DNA of 64,000 nt from Methylococcales bacterium (GTDB lineage Bacteria > Pseudomonadota > Gammaproteobacteria > Methylococcales > Methylomonadaceae), in the NCBI GenBank assembly GCA_026398895.1, contig JAPLRZ010000046.1, positions 1 through 64,000 on the forward strand, given 5' to 3'. The position numbers were made by a program, and so were the translations under genes. Shown piece by piece: positions 1 to 11,206 of the stretch (position 1 is its first letter; each line of letters starts with the position of its first letter). The notes beneath the pieces were generated by a model. The model saw only the letters and a program-made list of their open reading frames with translations, made no database searches and was not told the DNA's origin.

Positions 1-1
1 A

Positions 2-103
2 GCTCGGACATTTGATAACCTTTTAATAGCTATTGGAAATGCTTTTAAAATTATTACCGTTGATAATGCACATGGATATTTTTACCATGCTAACCAATTT
101 TAA
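2..103 (+). pseudogene. IS630-family transposase, C-terminal end (cut by window edge)
   Basis: An open frame runs in from the window edge and stops at 101-103. The 33 residues match the usual C-terminus of IS630-type DDE transposases: R-T-x3-L-x2-AIG, then a short spacer, a threonine, and a closing Y-F-x2-A pattern (here YFYHAN). I cannot see the catalytic residues because they lie outside the window, so I cannot say whether the element is complete. A strong plus-strand hairpin terminator follows within 50 bases. The family call rests on a short tail and is moderately sure. Confidence 0.6.
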
Positions 104-143
104 TTTAAAGTAACTAATGATGATTGAAAACACTGTATGTACA

Positions 144-180
144 ACAGATACCATCCCTTTAAGGGATGGTATCTGTTTTT
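144..180 (+). terminator. Rho-independent terminator
   Basis: Perfect 15-bp arms (145-159 and 161-175) form a hairpin that is followed directly by TTTTT at 176-180. The T run lies on the plus strand, so it terminates transcription coming from the transposase end. It also separates that end from the convergent minus-strand gene at 225-611. Confidence 0.85.
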
Positions 181-224
181 AAACATTGACAGATTTACCC
201 ACTAACTTTTTAATCCATCAATTA

Positions 225-611
225 TTATTTTTTATTAAAATAATAATAACCGCCGTATTTTCCTTTCAGCGTCATATTATTATCGTCTTTTTCTACCACG
301 GTATACAATTCAAACCTGTTGCTACCGACAATGGCGGTTTTTAATTTACCATCCTCTATTACATAATCTACAGGCGGCTGGTCGTAATAAGTTCCTTCGC
401 GAGGAATATGTAAGATTGTCATTTTGCCATTTTTAAATACCCAAGTATCTTCCCTATTAATAGCTTGCTTATCGGTTAAAGAGTTTTTAGTAGATTGTAA
501 CTTCCAAGTACCTTCCACTTCCTCTTTAGACTGCAAAGTAACATCAGCATAAACCGCACTTCCAAATACCGATAAAACCAATAACAACGACGCTAGATTT
601 ATTTTTTTCAT
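225..611 (-). CDS. Small exported protein, lipocalin-like fold possible
   Basis: This is a protein of about 128 residues with a clear signal peptide: a KK start, a hydrophobic core and a cleavage region near SAVYAD. The mature part has alternating short strands and motifs such as EGTWKL, DTWVFKNGKM and MTLKGKYGG. That pattern resembles lipocalin-like or META-like small periplasmic domains, but I cannot assign a family. The start at 611 is preferred over the ATG at 617 because the AGAGGAGA ribosome site lies at normal distance only from the inner ATG. It stands alone, convergent with the transposase remnant. Function is unknown. Confidence 0.75.
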   Translation of the reverse strand: MKKINLASLLLVLSVFGSAVYADVTLQSKEEVEGTWKLQSTKNSLTDKQAINREDTWVFKNGKMTILHIPREGTYYDQPPVDYVIEDGKLKTAIVGSNRFELYTVVEKDDNNMTLKGKYGGYYYFNKK

Positions 612-874
612 TATCATTCTCCTCTATTAAAATTAACTAATAATAGCATTCTACTCTACGCAGGAGAGAACGAAAGTATTATTAATTAGTTGTGTGTAAA
701 ACTTGTTATAGCGACATTAATGACTGCCAGTCCTTTAAAGCATAAGTATCTACACAAGTGCTATTACTCCTTCTCCAGAGGGAGAAGGTTGGGATGAGGG
801 GAAATGTAACTACTTGATTTTATTCTCCTCACCCCAACCCTCTCCAGCAGGAGAGGGAGTTTGGCTTTTTATAA

Positions 875-1080
875 CCCTTTGGTGCTAGTTAGCTCCATAA
901 AAATAAACAAAATAAATCAATGTGTGTGATTAAAACATTTTTTGTTTACAGCTATTAGAAAGGAATAGGAGTCAAAAAGCTTCAGCTTTTTACAAATCAG
1001 CAATAGCTAAAGCTATTGGACTCCATTAAAAACAATAGCTTACTATTTTAGCTGCTTAATTTAAACTAGCACCAAAGGTT
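875..1080. repeat. Nested miniature element with TTATAA target duplication
   Basis: Perfect 15-bp terminal inverted repeats, CCTTTGGTGCTAGTT at 876-890 and its inverse at 1064-1078, are bordered on both sides by TTATAA (869-874 and 1079-1084). The uninterrupted site can be read in the sister element near 18840. The interior has no gene but holds a double hairpin. Confidence 0.75.
968..1025. repeat. Double-hairpin repeat (GGAGT...ACTCC), copy 1
   Basis: Two short palindromes lie between GGAGT and ACTCC: an AAAAAGC/GCTTTTT stem, then CAATAGCT/AGCTATTG. Related units occur at 35839-35894 and 46802-46855. These look like REP-type extragenic palindromes. Confidence 0.7.
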
Positions 1081-1177
1081 ATAAACCATTGTTTTTATTA
1101 TGCTGAATGTGTGTAGATACCTATGCTTTAAAAGGCTGGCAGTCATTCACAAAAGTAAAAATAACACATTTAACCAA

Positions 1178-2938
1178 TTATATGGATGGATAATGTGTGT
1201 GGTATTGAAGACGTTTATTAACAAACAAACTATTGCCATCAATTTTTTTCGCTTGTTTTTTTGTGCCAGCAGCCATATCGGCTATTTGCACATGAGATTG
1301 ACACTGCGCTGTTGATGCTGGATCTACAATACCTATCGACAGACTTATGAGCGGATAAAAGCATTTATGCCCAGTCCTATTTTCAGTATGTATTCCACCC
1401 ACTTTTACATCTTCATCCTTATAATAACTTGGAACAATGTTTTGAAATGTGTCTAATATTATTTTACAGCACTCCAACCAGTCATCATCAATGAAAATAA
1501 CAATAAAATCATCACCACCTATATGCCCCACTTGCCCTTTTTCTGGAGTAATAAACTGTGACAATATATTAGCAACTGCTTTGATAATATTATCTCCTGC
1601 ATCATAGCCGTAAATATCATTAAAGGGTTTAAAATTATCTAAATCGAAATAAGCAACACAGAAAGGGATTTTTTTTGCGAGTAGTTGATTCATTTGCTCA
1701 TTAATAGGCACACTACCTGGTAATAATGTCAGAGGATTAGCGTATCTAGCACTCTCAATTTGTTGACGCGTAATTTCCGCAAGTAAATCCATTATCGTAG
1801 CTATACCCATATATTCACCATTACGCGTGATAATAAATGCTGCATCATTTCGCATTTCAGAGGTTAGTTTTTTACTAACTGCCTGAATAGAGACCTCTTG
1901 ATCAATACTTAAGGAGGTTTTGTCGAGAAATAGTTTTATCGGTTTTTTTCCATATAATTCTAACCCGTAACGACTGGCAAATAATTTAGAAAGAAACAGG
2001 TCTCGATAAATAATACCTATTGCGACACAATTATCAACTAACGGCAAAATAGCTAAATTACTATTACGCTGAAACACAGACATCACCTCATTGATGGGCG
2101 TTTCTGATGAAATTGAAGGAATCAATTTAGTAATATAGGATACCGCTTTAAAAGGGCTTAGTAACACACTGTCAATATCATTGGAAACAAATAATAAGCT
2201 ATCAATTTTTTCCAATGGAATAAATGCGGGTCTTGCAAAGTAATAACCTTGAGCATGGGTAACACCAAGATTAACTATCGCTTTAAATTCATTTTCAGTT
2301 TCGATACCTTCAGCTATCACATTACAATGCAAAGAACTGGCTATATTTTGAATAGAACGAACAAAGTTTAATTTAACAGGATCAGTATCAATGCCACGAA
2401 TAAAATGATTATCTATTTTTATATATTCGGGTAATAATTCTGACCATAATCTTAATCCAGAATAACCCGCACCTAAATCATCCAGTGCTATCTCAAACCC
2501 CATATTTCGATAATGTAAAACCGCATGATTCATTAACTCATAATTATCGGTCGGTTGATGCTCCGTTAATTCTATAACGATAGAATGTGGATCAACACCA
2601 AATTTATTCAATAATTTAAGCGTCATACCCGTTTTGAATTTTGGATTTAATAATACTGAAGGACTGACATTAATAAATAATTTTTCCCTAAGACCCAAAC
2701 TGGCATAGCGTTGTATAGTCAGTTCACGACAAATAAATTCAAGTTTTGTACTTAAATTAAAACGTTGAGCGGTATTAAATAAATTAAAGGCACTGTGTAA
2801 TGGGCTATCGGATGGCCCTCGAATTAAAGCTTCATAACCGATTATTTTTTTTTGTATTAAAGAAACAATTGGCTGAAAATAAGGTGTTAATTTTTCAGCA
2901 TCGAGAATAGCGATTAATTCTTTATGTAAACTAGACAT
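1178..2938 (-). CDS. EAL-CBS-GGDEF cyclic-di-GMP signalling protein
   Basis: This cytoplasmic protein of 586 residues should make or break cyclic-di-GMP. An EAL phosphodiesterase domain fills about residues 10-250 and keeps its catalytic signature: YEALIRG, FINVSP, ELTE, DDLGAGYSG, YIKID, AEGIE and QGYYFARP. A pair of CBS-like modules follows (about 265-390), which may sense nucleotides. A GGDEF domain closes the protein (about 400-570), with FDLDNFKPFND conserved. Its active-site signature reads GGDDF instead of GGDEF, so cyclase activity may be weak or lost. No transmembrane segment is visible. The phosphodiesterase is therefore the likelier activity. No clear ribosome site precedes the ATG. 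Confidence 0.88.
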   Translation of the reverse strand: MSSLHKELIAILDAEKLTPYFQPIVSLIQKKIIGYEALIRGPSDSPLHSAFNLFNTAQRFNLSTKLEFICRELTIQRYASLGLREKLFINVSPSVLLNPKFKTGMTLKLLNKFGVDPHSIVIELTEHQPTDNYELMNHAVLHYRNMGFEIALDDLGAGYSGLRLWSELLPEYIKIDNHFIRGIDTDPVKLNFVRSIQNIASSLHCNVIAEGIETENEFKAIVNLGVTHAQGYYFARPAFIPLEKIDSLLFVSNDIDSVLLSPFKAVSYITKLIPSISSETPINEVMSVFQRNSNLAILPLVDNCVAIGIIYRDLFLSKLFASRYGLELYGKKPIKLFLDKTSLSIDQEVSIQAVSKKLTSEMRNDAAFIITRNGEYMGIATIMDLLAEITRQQIESARYANPLTLLPGSVPINEQMNQLLAKKIPFCVAYFDLDNFKPFNDIYGYDAGDNIIKAVANILSQFITPEKGQVGHIGGDDFIVIFIDDDWLECCKIILDTFQNIVPSYYKDEDVKVGGIHTENRTGHKCFYPLISLSIGIVDPASTAQCQSHVQIADMAAGTKKQAKKIDGNSLFVNKRLQYHTHYPSI

Positions 2939-3071
2939 TATGAATTTTTATGGGTTATGAATAAACGAGCATAGTTTTTTTTTGTTACATTAATATGACA
3001 TCACTATTTTTAGTGTGTCATTATGTTTTGTGGCGGCACAACAGATTCGCGCCATGCGGATAAATTTACAT

Positions 3072-5187
<2,116 letters not shown>

Positions 5188-5190
<3 letters not shown>

Positions 5191-5298
5191 CTGAGGAAGT
5201 ATTTGCGATTAAAAAACCCGTTCGCGCTGAGCTTGTCGAAGCGTGAATGTGGTTCGACAAGCTCACCACGAACGGCATCATTTTATTGTGCTTTAGCT
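5188..5298. repeat. CCGTTCG/AGCTAAC miniature element, copy 1
   Basis: The core has inverted AGCTTGTCGAA and TTCGACAAGCT, with CCGTTCG and CGAACGG outside them and TTAGCT at the end. Four other copies lie at 9640-9774, 22785-22894, 33578-33687 and 60924-61027. Confidence 0.75.
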
Positions 5299-5334
5299 AT
5301 ATGTTAATAATTTTCGTGTCTTTCGTGGACAAAA

Positions 5335-6015
5335 TTACAAACTCTGCCGAATAGCCTTCACGGTCGCTTCGGTCAGTGGGTGTCTTTGATGATCCCATAT
5401 ATCGCCTTCTAGCTCTATCGCTAACATACGAATCGTTTCTACATAGTCATCAAATACAGAGAGTGCGTCATCTAAGGCATTGGGCTGCATAAAAAATACA
5501 ATACCTGGGCAGTAAAAATTTTCTAAATTACTACTAGGAAATGTACCTGGTTCTACCATGCAGGCAACACCAAAATCGACCAATTGATTAGCATCTATGC
5601 GTTCAAATATTTTTAAATTGCCGTATTTAAGCCCTGCTATTCTAAATGCACGAATTAAATCCAGCCCATTAAAACCTTCTGTTGCTCTAGCTGCCAAACA
5701 AAATTGAATAATATCGGGGGTAATAAGACGCGGCTGAACAGGAGTAGAATCATCATCTTCCTCGTCATCTTCGTCAGTCGAATAATAGCTCTCTGGTGGA
5801 TTAGCAATGGCAGAGCCTAAAGGTTCAATATATTCTTCATCCTCATCATCGTCACTGTTTTCTGAATCATTACGCGACTTCTGTATTTCGCGGTCGTCAT
5901 CAAAATCCATGTCTCGTTGTGATTTTTTGTCTTTCAAATAACCCCACGTCAACATGGCAATGACAATAATCAGCCCTGTGGCAATAATTACAATTCTTAG
6001 TATTTCTTTATCCAT
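5335..6015 (-). CDS. zipA: Cell division protein ZipA
   Basis: ZipA anchors FtsZ to the inner membrane early in division. The N-terminus has one transmembrane helix (about residues 6-26). A strongly acidic linker rich in D and E follows (about 35-95). The C-terminal FtsZ-binding domain begins near ITPDIIQF and contains GFNGLDLIRAF and the ending VKAIRQSL. At 226 residues it is shorter than the enterobacterial protein, mainly in the linker. Its ATG overlaps the smc stop by one base (TAATG), so the two are translationally coupled. Confidence 0.9.
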   Translation of the reverse strand: MDKEILRIVIIATGLIIVIAMLTWGYLKDKKSQRDMDFDDDREIQKSRNDSENSDDDEDEEYIEPLGSAIANPPESYYSTDEDDEEDDDSTPVQPRLITPDIIQFCLAARATEGFNGLDLIRAFRIAGLKYGNLKIFERIDANQLVDFGVACMVEPGTFPSSNLENFYCPGIVFFMQPNALDDALSVFDDYVETIRMLAIELEGDIWDHQRHPLTEATVKAIRQSL

Positions 6016-9000
6016 TAGATTTCCGCCATTGTGATTGCCGCTTGAATATCAACTGCGACCATTCGCGAAACACCTGGCTCTTTCATGGTAACACCTGCTA
6101 ACTGCTTTGAAATTTCCATTGTAACCTTGTTATGTGAAATATATAAAAACTGCACTGTCGCGGACATTTCTTCAACCATTTTTGAAAACCGCCCCACATT
6201 CGCATCATCCAATGGTGCGTCAACTTCGTCTAATAAGCAAAACGGCGCGGGATTCAATTCAAAAATTGAAAATACCAATGCCACCGCTGTTAATGCTTTT
6301 TCGCCACCTGATAGTAAATGAATACTGCTATTTTTTTTTCCTGGCGGTCTAGCAATAATAGTAACACCTGATTCTAATAAATCTTGCTCAGTTAATTCTA
6401 AATACGCTTGCCCACCACCAAATAATTTTGGAAATTTTTCTTGTAAGCCGTGGTTTATTTTATCGAATGTTTCCTTAAAACGTAACCGACTTTCTTTATC
6501 AATTTTACTAATTGCCAATTCTAAGGTTTGTAATGCCTCAATTAAATCGGCGTGCTGGGTATTTAAAAAGTCTATGCGCTCCGATTGTGCCTTATATTCT
6601 TCAATCGCTGTTAGATTAATCGACCCTAAACGCTCGATTTGTGCCGTTAATTCATTTACTTTCTGTTTCCAAATTGACTCTTGTGCTTGTTCAGGCAGAT
6701 TTTTTAATACTTGTTCAGCATTGGCATTCATTTCTTTGAGCTGTTCATTGACAGTTTGCCCACGCACTTTACTTTCTTGACATTCAAAGCGTAGTTTATC
6801 GAGAGCTTCTTTTTCGTTTTCTAAGGCTCTTTGTACGCGGGTGTGTTGTTTGCTCAACTCGGTGATCTCAGCTTCCAACGCGTCTTGAAATTGTCGCTGT
6901 TTTTTTAATCCTTGTTCCAGTTGATTTTTTTCAGCAGATTGCTCAGTAAGCAAGGTTTTTTGTTCAGTCAGTGTGAGACGAATGTGTTGCTGTTTTTTTT
7001 CCAGCTCAAGCAATCGCGCCACCGCTTGTTGATGTTGAAACTGTAGGCGTTCTATTTGTCGGCTGGTGATTGTTTCAGATGACCGTAATGAATCAATTTT
7101 CGCTTTCAGACTAAAAACTTGCTGCCTAGCTTCATTAACCGCATGGTCTGTTTGATGTTGTGAGGATTGCAGGGCTTGATTTGCTGTTTCTAACTGGCAT
7201 CTGGTTTGTTCTTGCTCTGCCATACTGTCTTCGGCTTCGGCTTGCAACTCGCGGGTTTCGCTGATAGCTTCGCTGGTTTCATTGAGCTGAACACTTAGTT
7301 CTTGTTGCTCATGGTTGATTTGTTGTAAGCGGCGGTGTTGCTGTTCTAATCTGGCAGATTGCGCACTGAGTTCTGAATTTTTCAGTGACAGCTCCGTGCC
7401 TAATTGATTATTTTGTTGTGCAATGGAATCACGATTAAGTTCAGCGGCTTTTAGCTCGGCTTCGGTGTCAGCTAACTGATCTTCAAAATTTGCAATCTCT
7501 TGTTGCAACTGCTCTAGCTGTTGTTTAAACAAGCGTAATTGTTTCTCGCGTTGTAACACGCCTGTTTTATTATCTTTACTACGCTGAATTTTTAACCAGC
7601 CGCTACTGAGCCAAACTCCATCACGGCTAATCACCGATTCATGAGCTTGCAATCCTGCCGCTAAACGCTGAGCCGTTTCCATATCATCAACGCAATAAAT
7701 ACCAGCCAACAAGCTGGATAAATCCCAAGGTGCGTGGACTTTAGTTAATAGCGTTGTCTGGTGTTCTTTGGAGGACTGACAGTCATGGGAGTGTGTAGCA
7801 ATCACCGCCAATGATTCATTTGTTAAACGCGGTAAATGTGGCAATATCGCGCCAATATCTTCCAAACAAATCGCCTCTAAATAACTGCCTAATACCGTTT
7901 CCACCGCTGTTTCCCAGCCAGTTTCAACTTCCAGATATTCAGCCAAACGTCCAGATTGCATTGCCACAGTCGGCATTTGTTCTAGCCAACTACTGAGATT
8001 TTTATTATCTTTGCCCATTGCGTGTTGCTGTAACAACTCCAACGAGGTGATTTTTCCTTTAAGCTGTTGCTGTTCGGAGCGGCGATGATGTAGCTCATTA
8101 TGTAGTTGCTTGATGTGTTGGCGTTGCTCACCAATTTGTTGCTGTAATTGTTCGAGCTGCGCTTGCAAATCTTCACGCTGAGTTTCAATAAGCTCAATAC
8201 TGACTTCCAAGGATTCAATATCATCGGCTAAATCCACTTCCGACAATTGTTCATGCTCTGCCAATAGCTTGTCTAAACGGCTTTGTAATTGCCGTTGTTG
8301 TTGCGCTAAATGTTCGCTACGCAATGTGTAGCTTACGGCTTGTTCTTTATAACGGGCGTGTTTAGCTTGATAGTCGTTCCATCGCGTTTGCCATGCGTGG
8401 CGTTGCTGTTGCGCATCTTGTTGAAAATCCAACAGGGTTTCTTGGCGTTCTTGTGCAACGGTGTAATTTTCTTCCGCTTCGAGCAACGCTTGTTTAGTGT
8501 CTTCCAACGCCTGCCTATCGGTTTCCAGCTCGCTTAATGCAGAATCGGCTTGTTGCTGAGAACGTCCGATTTCCAACACGGTGTCTTCATGAGTGCGTTC
8601 ATCATGTTTAATCGCTTGCTCAATACGACCTAATTCAGCAACGCTTTGATAATAATCGCCTTGACTGTCGTTAAATTGTTGTTGCTGGGTTTTGTATTCA
8701 GTGCGTTTCGCTTCTAAACGGCTATCGACATCACGCACTTCGACAAATAAACGATTGTGTTCAACGGCAACTTTTTGTAATTGTGCCTCTAATTGAGCGG
8801 CAGCTTGTTGATAGGCTTGCCAACGCATTGCCAACAATTCGGTCTTAAACTGCCGTTCTTGTTGCCTAAGCTCGGTATATTTTTCGGCTTTTTCGGCTTG
8901 TTTTTGCAGGTGTTTGATTTGCTTTTCCACTTCATCACGCAAATCATCCAAGCGTTCCAAATTGTCGCGGGTGTTGCGCATTCGGGTTTCGGTTTCACTG

Positions 9001-9530
9001 CGGCGTTCTTTGTATTTAGAAATGCCAGCGGCTTCTTCGATATGGACACGCAATTCATCGGGCTTGGCTTCCACCATACGCGAGATCGTACCTTGTTCGA
9101 TAATCGCATAACTACGCGAACCCAAGCCCGTGCCTAAAAATAAATCGGTAATGTCTTTACGCCGACAGCGTGAACCATTCAGCCAATACACTGACAAGCC
9201 ATCACGGCTAACCTGCCGCTTAATGGCAATGGTGTCGTATTCTGCATACTCGCCGCCGATTTTACCTTCGGTATTATTAAACACTAATTCGACTGACGCA
9301 GTGCTGACGGGTTTACGAGTAGACGAACCATTAAAAATGACATCCGCCATATTACCGCCGCGTAAATGTTTAGCTGAACTTTCGCCCATTACCCAACGCA
9401 CGGCATCAATAATATTCGATTTACCGCAACCATTCGGGCCTACGATAGCCGTTAGATTGCTAGTAATAGGAATCACCGTGTGATCGACAAATGATTTAAA
9501 ACCCGAAAGTTTTATTTTTTCCAACTTCAT
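6015..9530 (-). CDS. smc: Chromosome partition ATPase Smc
   Basis: Smc is the condensin-like ATPase that organises the chromosome. Walker A (GPNGCGKSN, about residues 31-39) is at the N-terminus. Two long coiled-coil arms rich in Q, E and L flank a hinge around residues 510-640. The C-terminus has the ABC signature LLSGGEKALT and Walker B CLLDEVDAPLDDAN. I start at the ATG at 9530 (MKLEKIKLSGFKSF), which gives 1171 residues, and not at the TTG three codons earlier. The full length agrees with the family. No kleisin (scpA/scpB) gene is nearby. Confidence 0.96.
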   Translation of the reverse strand: MKLEKIKLSGFKSFVDHTVIPITSNLTAIVGPNGCGKSNIIDAVRWVMGESSAKHLRGGNMADVIFNGSSTRKPVSTASVELVFNNTEGKIGGEYAEYDTIAIKRQVSRDGLSVYWLNGSRCRRKDITDLFLGTGLGSRSYAIIEQGTISRMVEAKPDELRVHIEEAAGISKYKERRSETETRMRNTRDNLERLDDLRDEVEKQIKHLQKQAEKAEKYTELRQQERQFKTELLAMRWQAYQQAAAQLEAQLQKVAVEHNRLFVEVRDVDSRLEAKRTEYKTQQQQFNDSQGDYYQSVAELGRIEQAIKHDERTHEDTVLEIGRSQQQADSALSELETDRQALEDTKQALLEAEENYTVAQERQETLLDFQQDAQQQRHAWQTRWNDYQAKHARYKEQAVSYTLRSEHLAQQQRQLQSRLDKLLAEHEQLSEVDLADDIESLEVSIELIETQREDLQAQLEQLQQQIGEQRQHIKQLHNELHHRRSEQQQLKGKITSLELLQQHAMGKDNKNLSSWLEQMPTVAMQSGRLAEYLEVETGWETAVETVLGSYLEAICLEDIGAILPHLPRLTNESLAVIATHSHDCQSSKEHQTTLLTKVHAPWDLSSLLAGIYCVDDMETAQRLAAGLQAHESVISRDGVWLSSGWLKIQRSKDNKTGVLQREKQLRLFKQQLEQLQQEIANFEDQLADTEAELKAAELNRDSIAQQNNQLGTELSLKNSELSAQSARLEQQHRRLQQINHEQQELSVQLNETSEAISETRELQAEAEDSMAEQEQTRCQLETANQALQSSQHQTDHAVNEARQQVFSLKAKIDSLRSSETITSRQIERLQFQHQQAVARLLELEKKQQHIRLTLTEQKTLLTEQSAEKNQLEQGLKKQRQFQDALEAEITELSKQHTRVQRALENEKEALDKLRFECQESKVRGQTVNEQLKEMNANAEQVLKNLPEQAQESIWKQKVNELTAQIERLGSINLTAIEEYKAQSERIDFLNTQHADLIEALQTLELAISKIDKESRLRFKETFDKINHGLQEKFPKLFGGGQAYLELTEQDLLESGVTIIARPPGKKNSSIHLLSGGEKALTAVALVFSIFELNPAPFCLLDEVDAPLDDANVGRFSKMVEEMSATVQFLYISHNKVTMEISKQLAGVTMKEPGVSRMVAVDIQAAITMAEI

Positions 9531-9639
9531 GGAGAACAAATGGACAGTTAAACAGTGGGGTATTATCTATGATAGTGAACAGAGTTTCGACTGTTTTCTG
9601 TTCTGCCACGAAAAACACCAAAAACATAGTGTGTGCATA

Positions 9640-9774
9640 TAGCTAACAATCAATAGAGTGATTATAAAACCGTTTGCACTGAGCTTGTCTAAGCCTGTCA
9701 TGAGCTTGTCGAATGATGTGAATGTGGTTCGACAAGCTCACCACGAACGGTATCATTTTATTGTAGGTTAGCTC
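9640..9774. repeat. CCGTTCG/AGCTAAC miniature element, copy 2
   Basis: It runs from AGCTAAC to GTTAGCT, with ATTTTATTG-type inner ends and AGCTTGTCGAA palindromes. The inside carries a small internal duplication of the AGCTTGTC motif compared with the other copies. It fills most of the 9531-9853 gap between the divergent smc and holB. The rest of that gap shows no gene. Confidence 0.75.
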
Positions 9775-9853
9775 TAGCTTGATGGTATTTTCAGGAAATT
9801 TGTTACGCATGATTTATAATCTTACCAACTTTTTTAACTCTCTTTGCTAGAAC

Positions 9854-10834
9854 ATGACCACACTTCCTTGGCAACACTCGCACTGGACGCATTTACACAG
9901 TTACATTCAGCAACAGCGCATTCCACAAGCCTTATTGATTACAGGCGGTAAAGGCGTTGGTAAAATGGAGCTTGCCAAACAGTTTGCTGGCGCATTATTG
10001 TGTGAACAGCCAAACGCTGATAGTCATGCCTGTGGGCATTGTCATAGTTGTTTGTTGCTAAAGGCACAAACCCATCCTGATTTTATGTTACTGCAACCTG
10101 ATGAAGGTAAAACCACCATTGCGATTGACCAGATTCGTAGCTTAATCACGAAACTCAACCTCAAGCCGCAGTTTGAACGCTATCGGGTGGTGATTCTTAA
10201 TCCTGCCGACAAGCTTAATAACGCCTCTGCCAATGCGTTTTTAAAATGCTTAGAAGAACCTAACGAACGCACCGTCATTGTGTTAATCAGCGAAAGACAG
10301 AGTAAACTCCCCGCAACGATTCGCAGTCGTTGTCAAAAATTAGCCATTGCCATGCCCGATAAAACGACAGTGTTGAGCTGGTTAAAAACTCAATCGGTAA
10401 AAGACGACACTGCCGTATTATTAGGATTGGCACAAGGTGCGCCGTTATTGGCATTAAGTTATGCTAAAGACGGAACACTTGCTAGGCGTAATGAATGTTT
10501 TAAACAGTGGCTAGAGGTTGCAAAACGCCAAACTCACCCGATATTAATCGCTGAACAGTGGCTTAAGCTACCTGAAACGCCATTATTATTTTGGCTAACG
10601 TCTTGGGTGGTGGATTTAATTAAATGTGCTTATCAAAATCATGCCGATAGCTTGTATAATCCAGATTTACACACGCAGTTACAGAGTTTGACGCAATCGA
10701 TCTCACTAACAGGATTGTATCGCTTGTACGATTTACTGTTACTCAGTCGAGCGCGATTAGAAACACCCATCAATAAGCAATCGCTGTTTGAAGAAATTTT
10801 AATACAATGGTCTGAACTCAATCGGAGTCGTTAA
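9854..10834 (+). CDS. holB: DNA polymerase III delta' subunit HolB
   Basis: HolB is the clamp-loader subunit that loads the beta clamp. A P-loop (GGKGVGKMELA, about residues 31-41) is followed by a zinc-binding CGHCHSC cluster and the clamp-loader motifs ANAFLKCLEEP and SRCQ. The length of 326 residues is normal. It heads a tight plus-strand run with pilZ (one base between stop and start) and tatD, the standard gammaproteobacterial order. Confidence 0.94.
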   Translation: MTTLPWQHSHWTHLHSYIQQQRIPQALLITGGKGVGKMELAKQFAGALLCEQPNADSHACGHCHSCLLLKAQTHPDFMLLQPDEGKTTIAIDQIRSLITKLNLKPQFERYRVVILNPADKLNNASANAFLKCLEEPNERTVIVLISERQSKLPATIRSRCQKLAIAMPDKTTVLSWLKTQSVKDDTAVLLGLAQGAPLLALSYAKDGTLARRNECFKQWLEVAKRQTHPILIAEQWLKLPETPLLFWLTSWVVDLIKCAYQNHADSLYNPDLHTQLQSLTQSISLTGLYRLYDLLLLSRARLETPINKQSLFEEILIQWSELNRSR

Positions 10835-10835
10835 A

Positions 10836-11204
10836 ATGTCAGAACTTACACCATCACCCGCCAGACAAGGCGGTGTATTGAACTTATCGATTAAAGATAA
10901 GGCGGGCTTATATGCGTCCTATATGCCATTTGTCATCGGCGGGGGCTTATTTGTTCCTACCCCGCGAGAATACGCAATGGGGCAAGAAGTATTTATATTG
11001 TTACACATCGTGGAAGAATCAGATCGCTTACCGATTGCAGGCAAAGTGATTTGGAAAACCCCGCCTAATTGTGAGATTCATCGCGTTTCTGGTGTTGGTG
11101 TCCAATTTAATGTCAAAGACGCTAAAAGCATCGAAGCACGCAATAAAATCGAAACTTATCTGGCAGGTTCGGCAGAATCTGACCGCCCAACTCATACCAT
11201 GTAA
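10836..11204 (+). CDS. pilZ: Type IV pilus protein PilZ
   Basis: This is a single PilZ domain of 122 residues in its canonical place between holB and tatD. It has the ISGVGVQF-like strand (here VSGVGVQF) but lacks the RxxxR and DxSxxG cyclic-di-GMP binding motifs. In this it resembles the pilus-assembly PilZ of Pseudomonas, which works by protein contacts (with FimX and PilB) and not by binding the nucleotide. It is thus likely to support pilus extension. fimV elsewhere in the window fits a twitching or surface-sensing lifestyle. Confidence 0.88.
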   Translation: MSELTPSPARQGGVLNLSIKDKAGLYASYMPFVIGGGLFVPTPREYAMGQEVFILLHIVEESDRLPIAGKVIWKTPPNCEIHRVSGVGVQFNVKDAKSIEARNKIETYLAGSAESDRPTHTM

Positions 11205-11206
11205 TT

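Larger units (their letters stand above)
741..1127. repeat. Miniature inverted-repeat element, copy 1 (interrupted)
   Basis: The ends read CATAAGTATCTACACA and its inverse TGTGTAGATACCTATG. The inside carries CTTCTCC/GGAGAAGG and CCTCTCC/GGAGAGG pairs. It is the inverted relative of 18803-18979, lengthened by about 210 bases through the insertion at 875-1078. No coding capacity is seen. Confidence 0.8.
703..1180. repeat. Stacked miniature inverted-repeat elements (nested three deep)
   Basis: This non-coding stretch is a nest of repeats. The outer ends at 721-755 and 1111-1145 are near-perfect 35-bp inverted repeats. The core between them resembles the element at 18803-18979. It is interrupted by a further element at 875-1078, which itself holds a double hairpin at 968-1025. 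The outermost flanks (703-730 and 1142-1180) match 33691-33762, where the core is absent. The end of the EAL gene overlaps the right flank. Confidence 0.8.
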
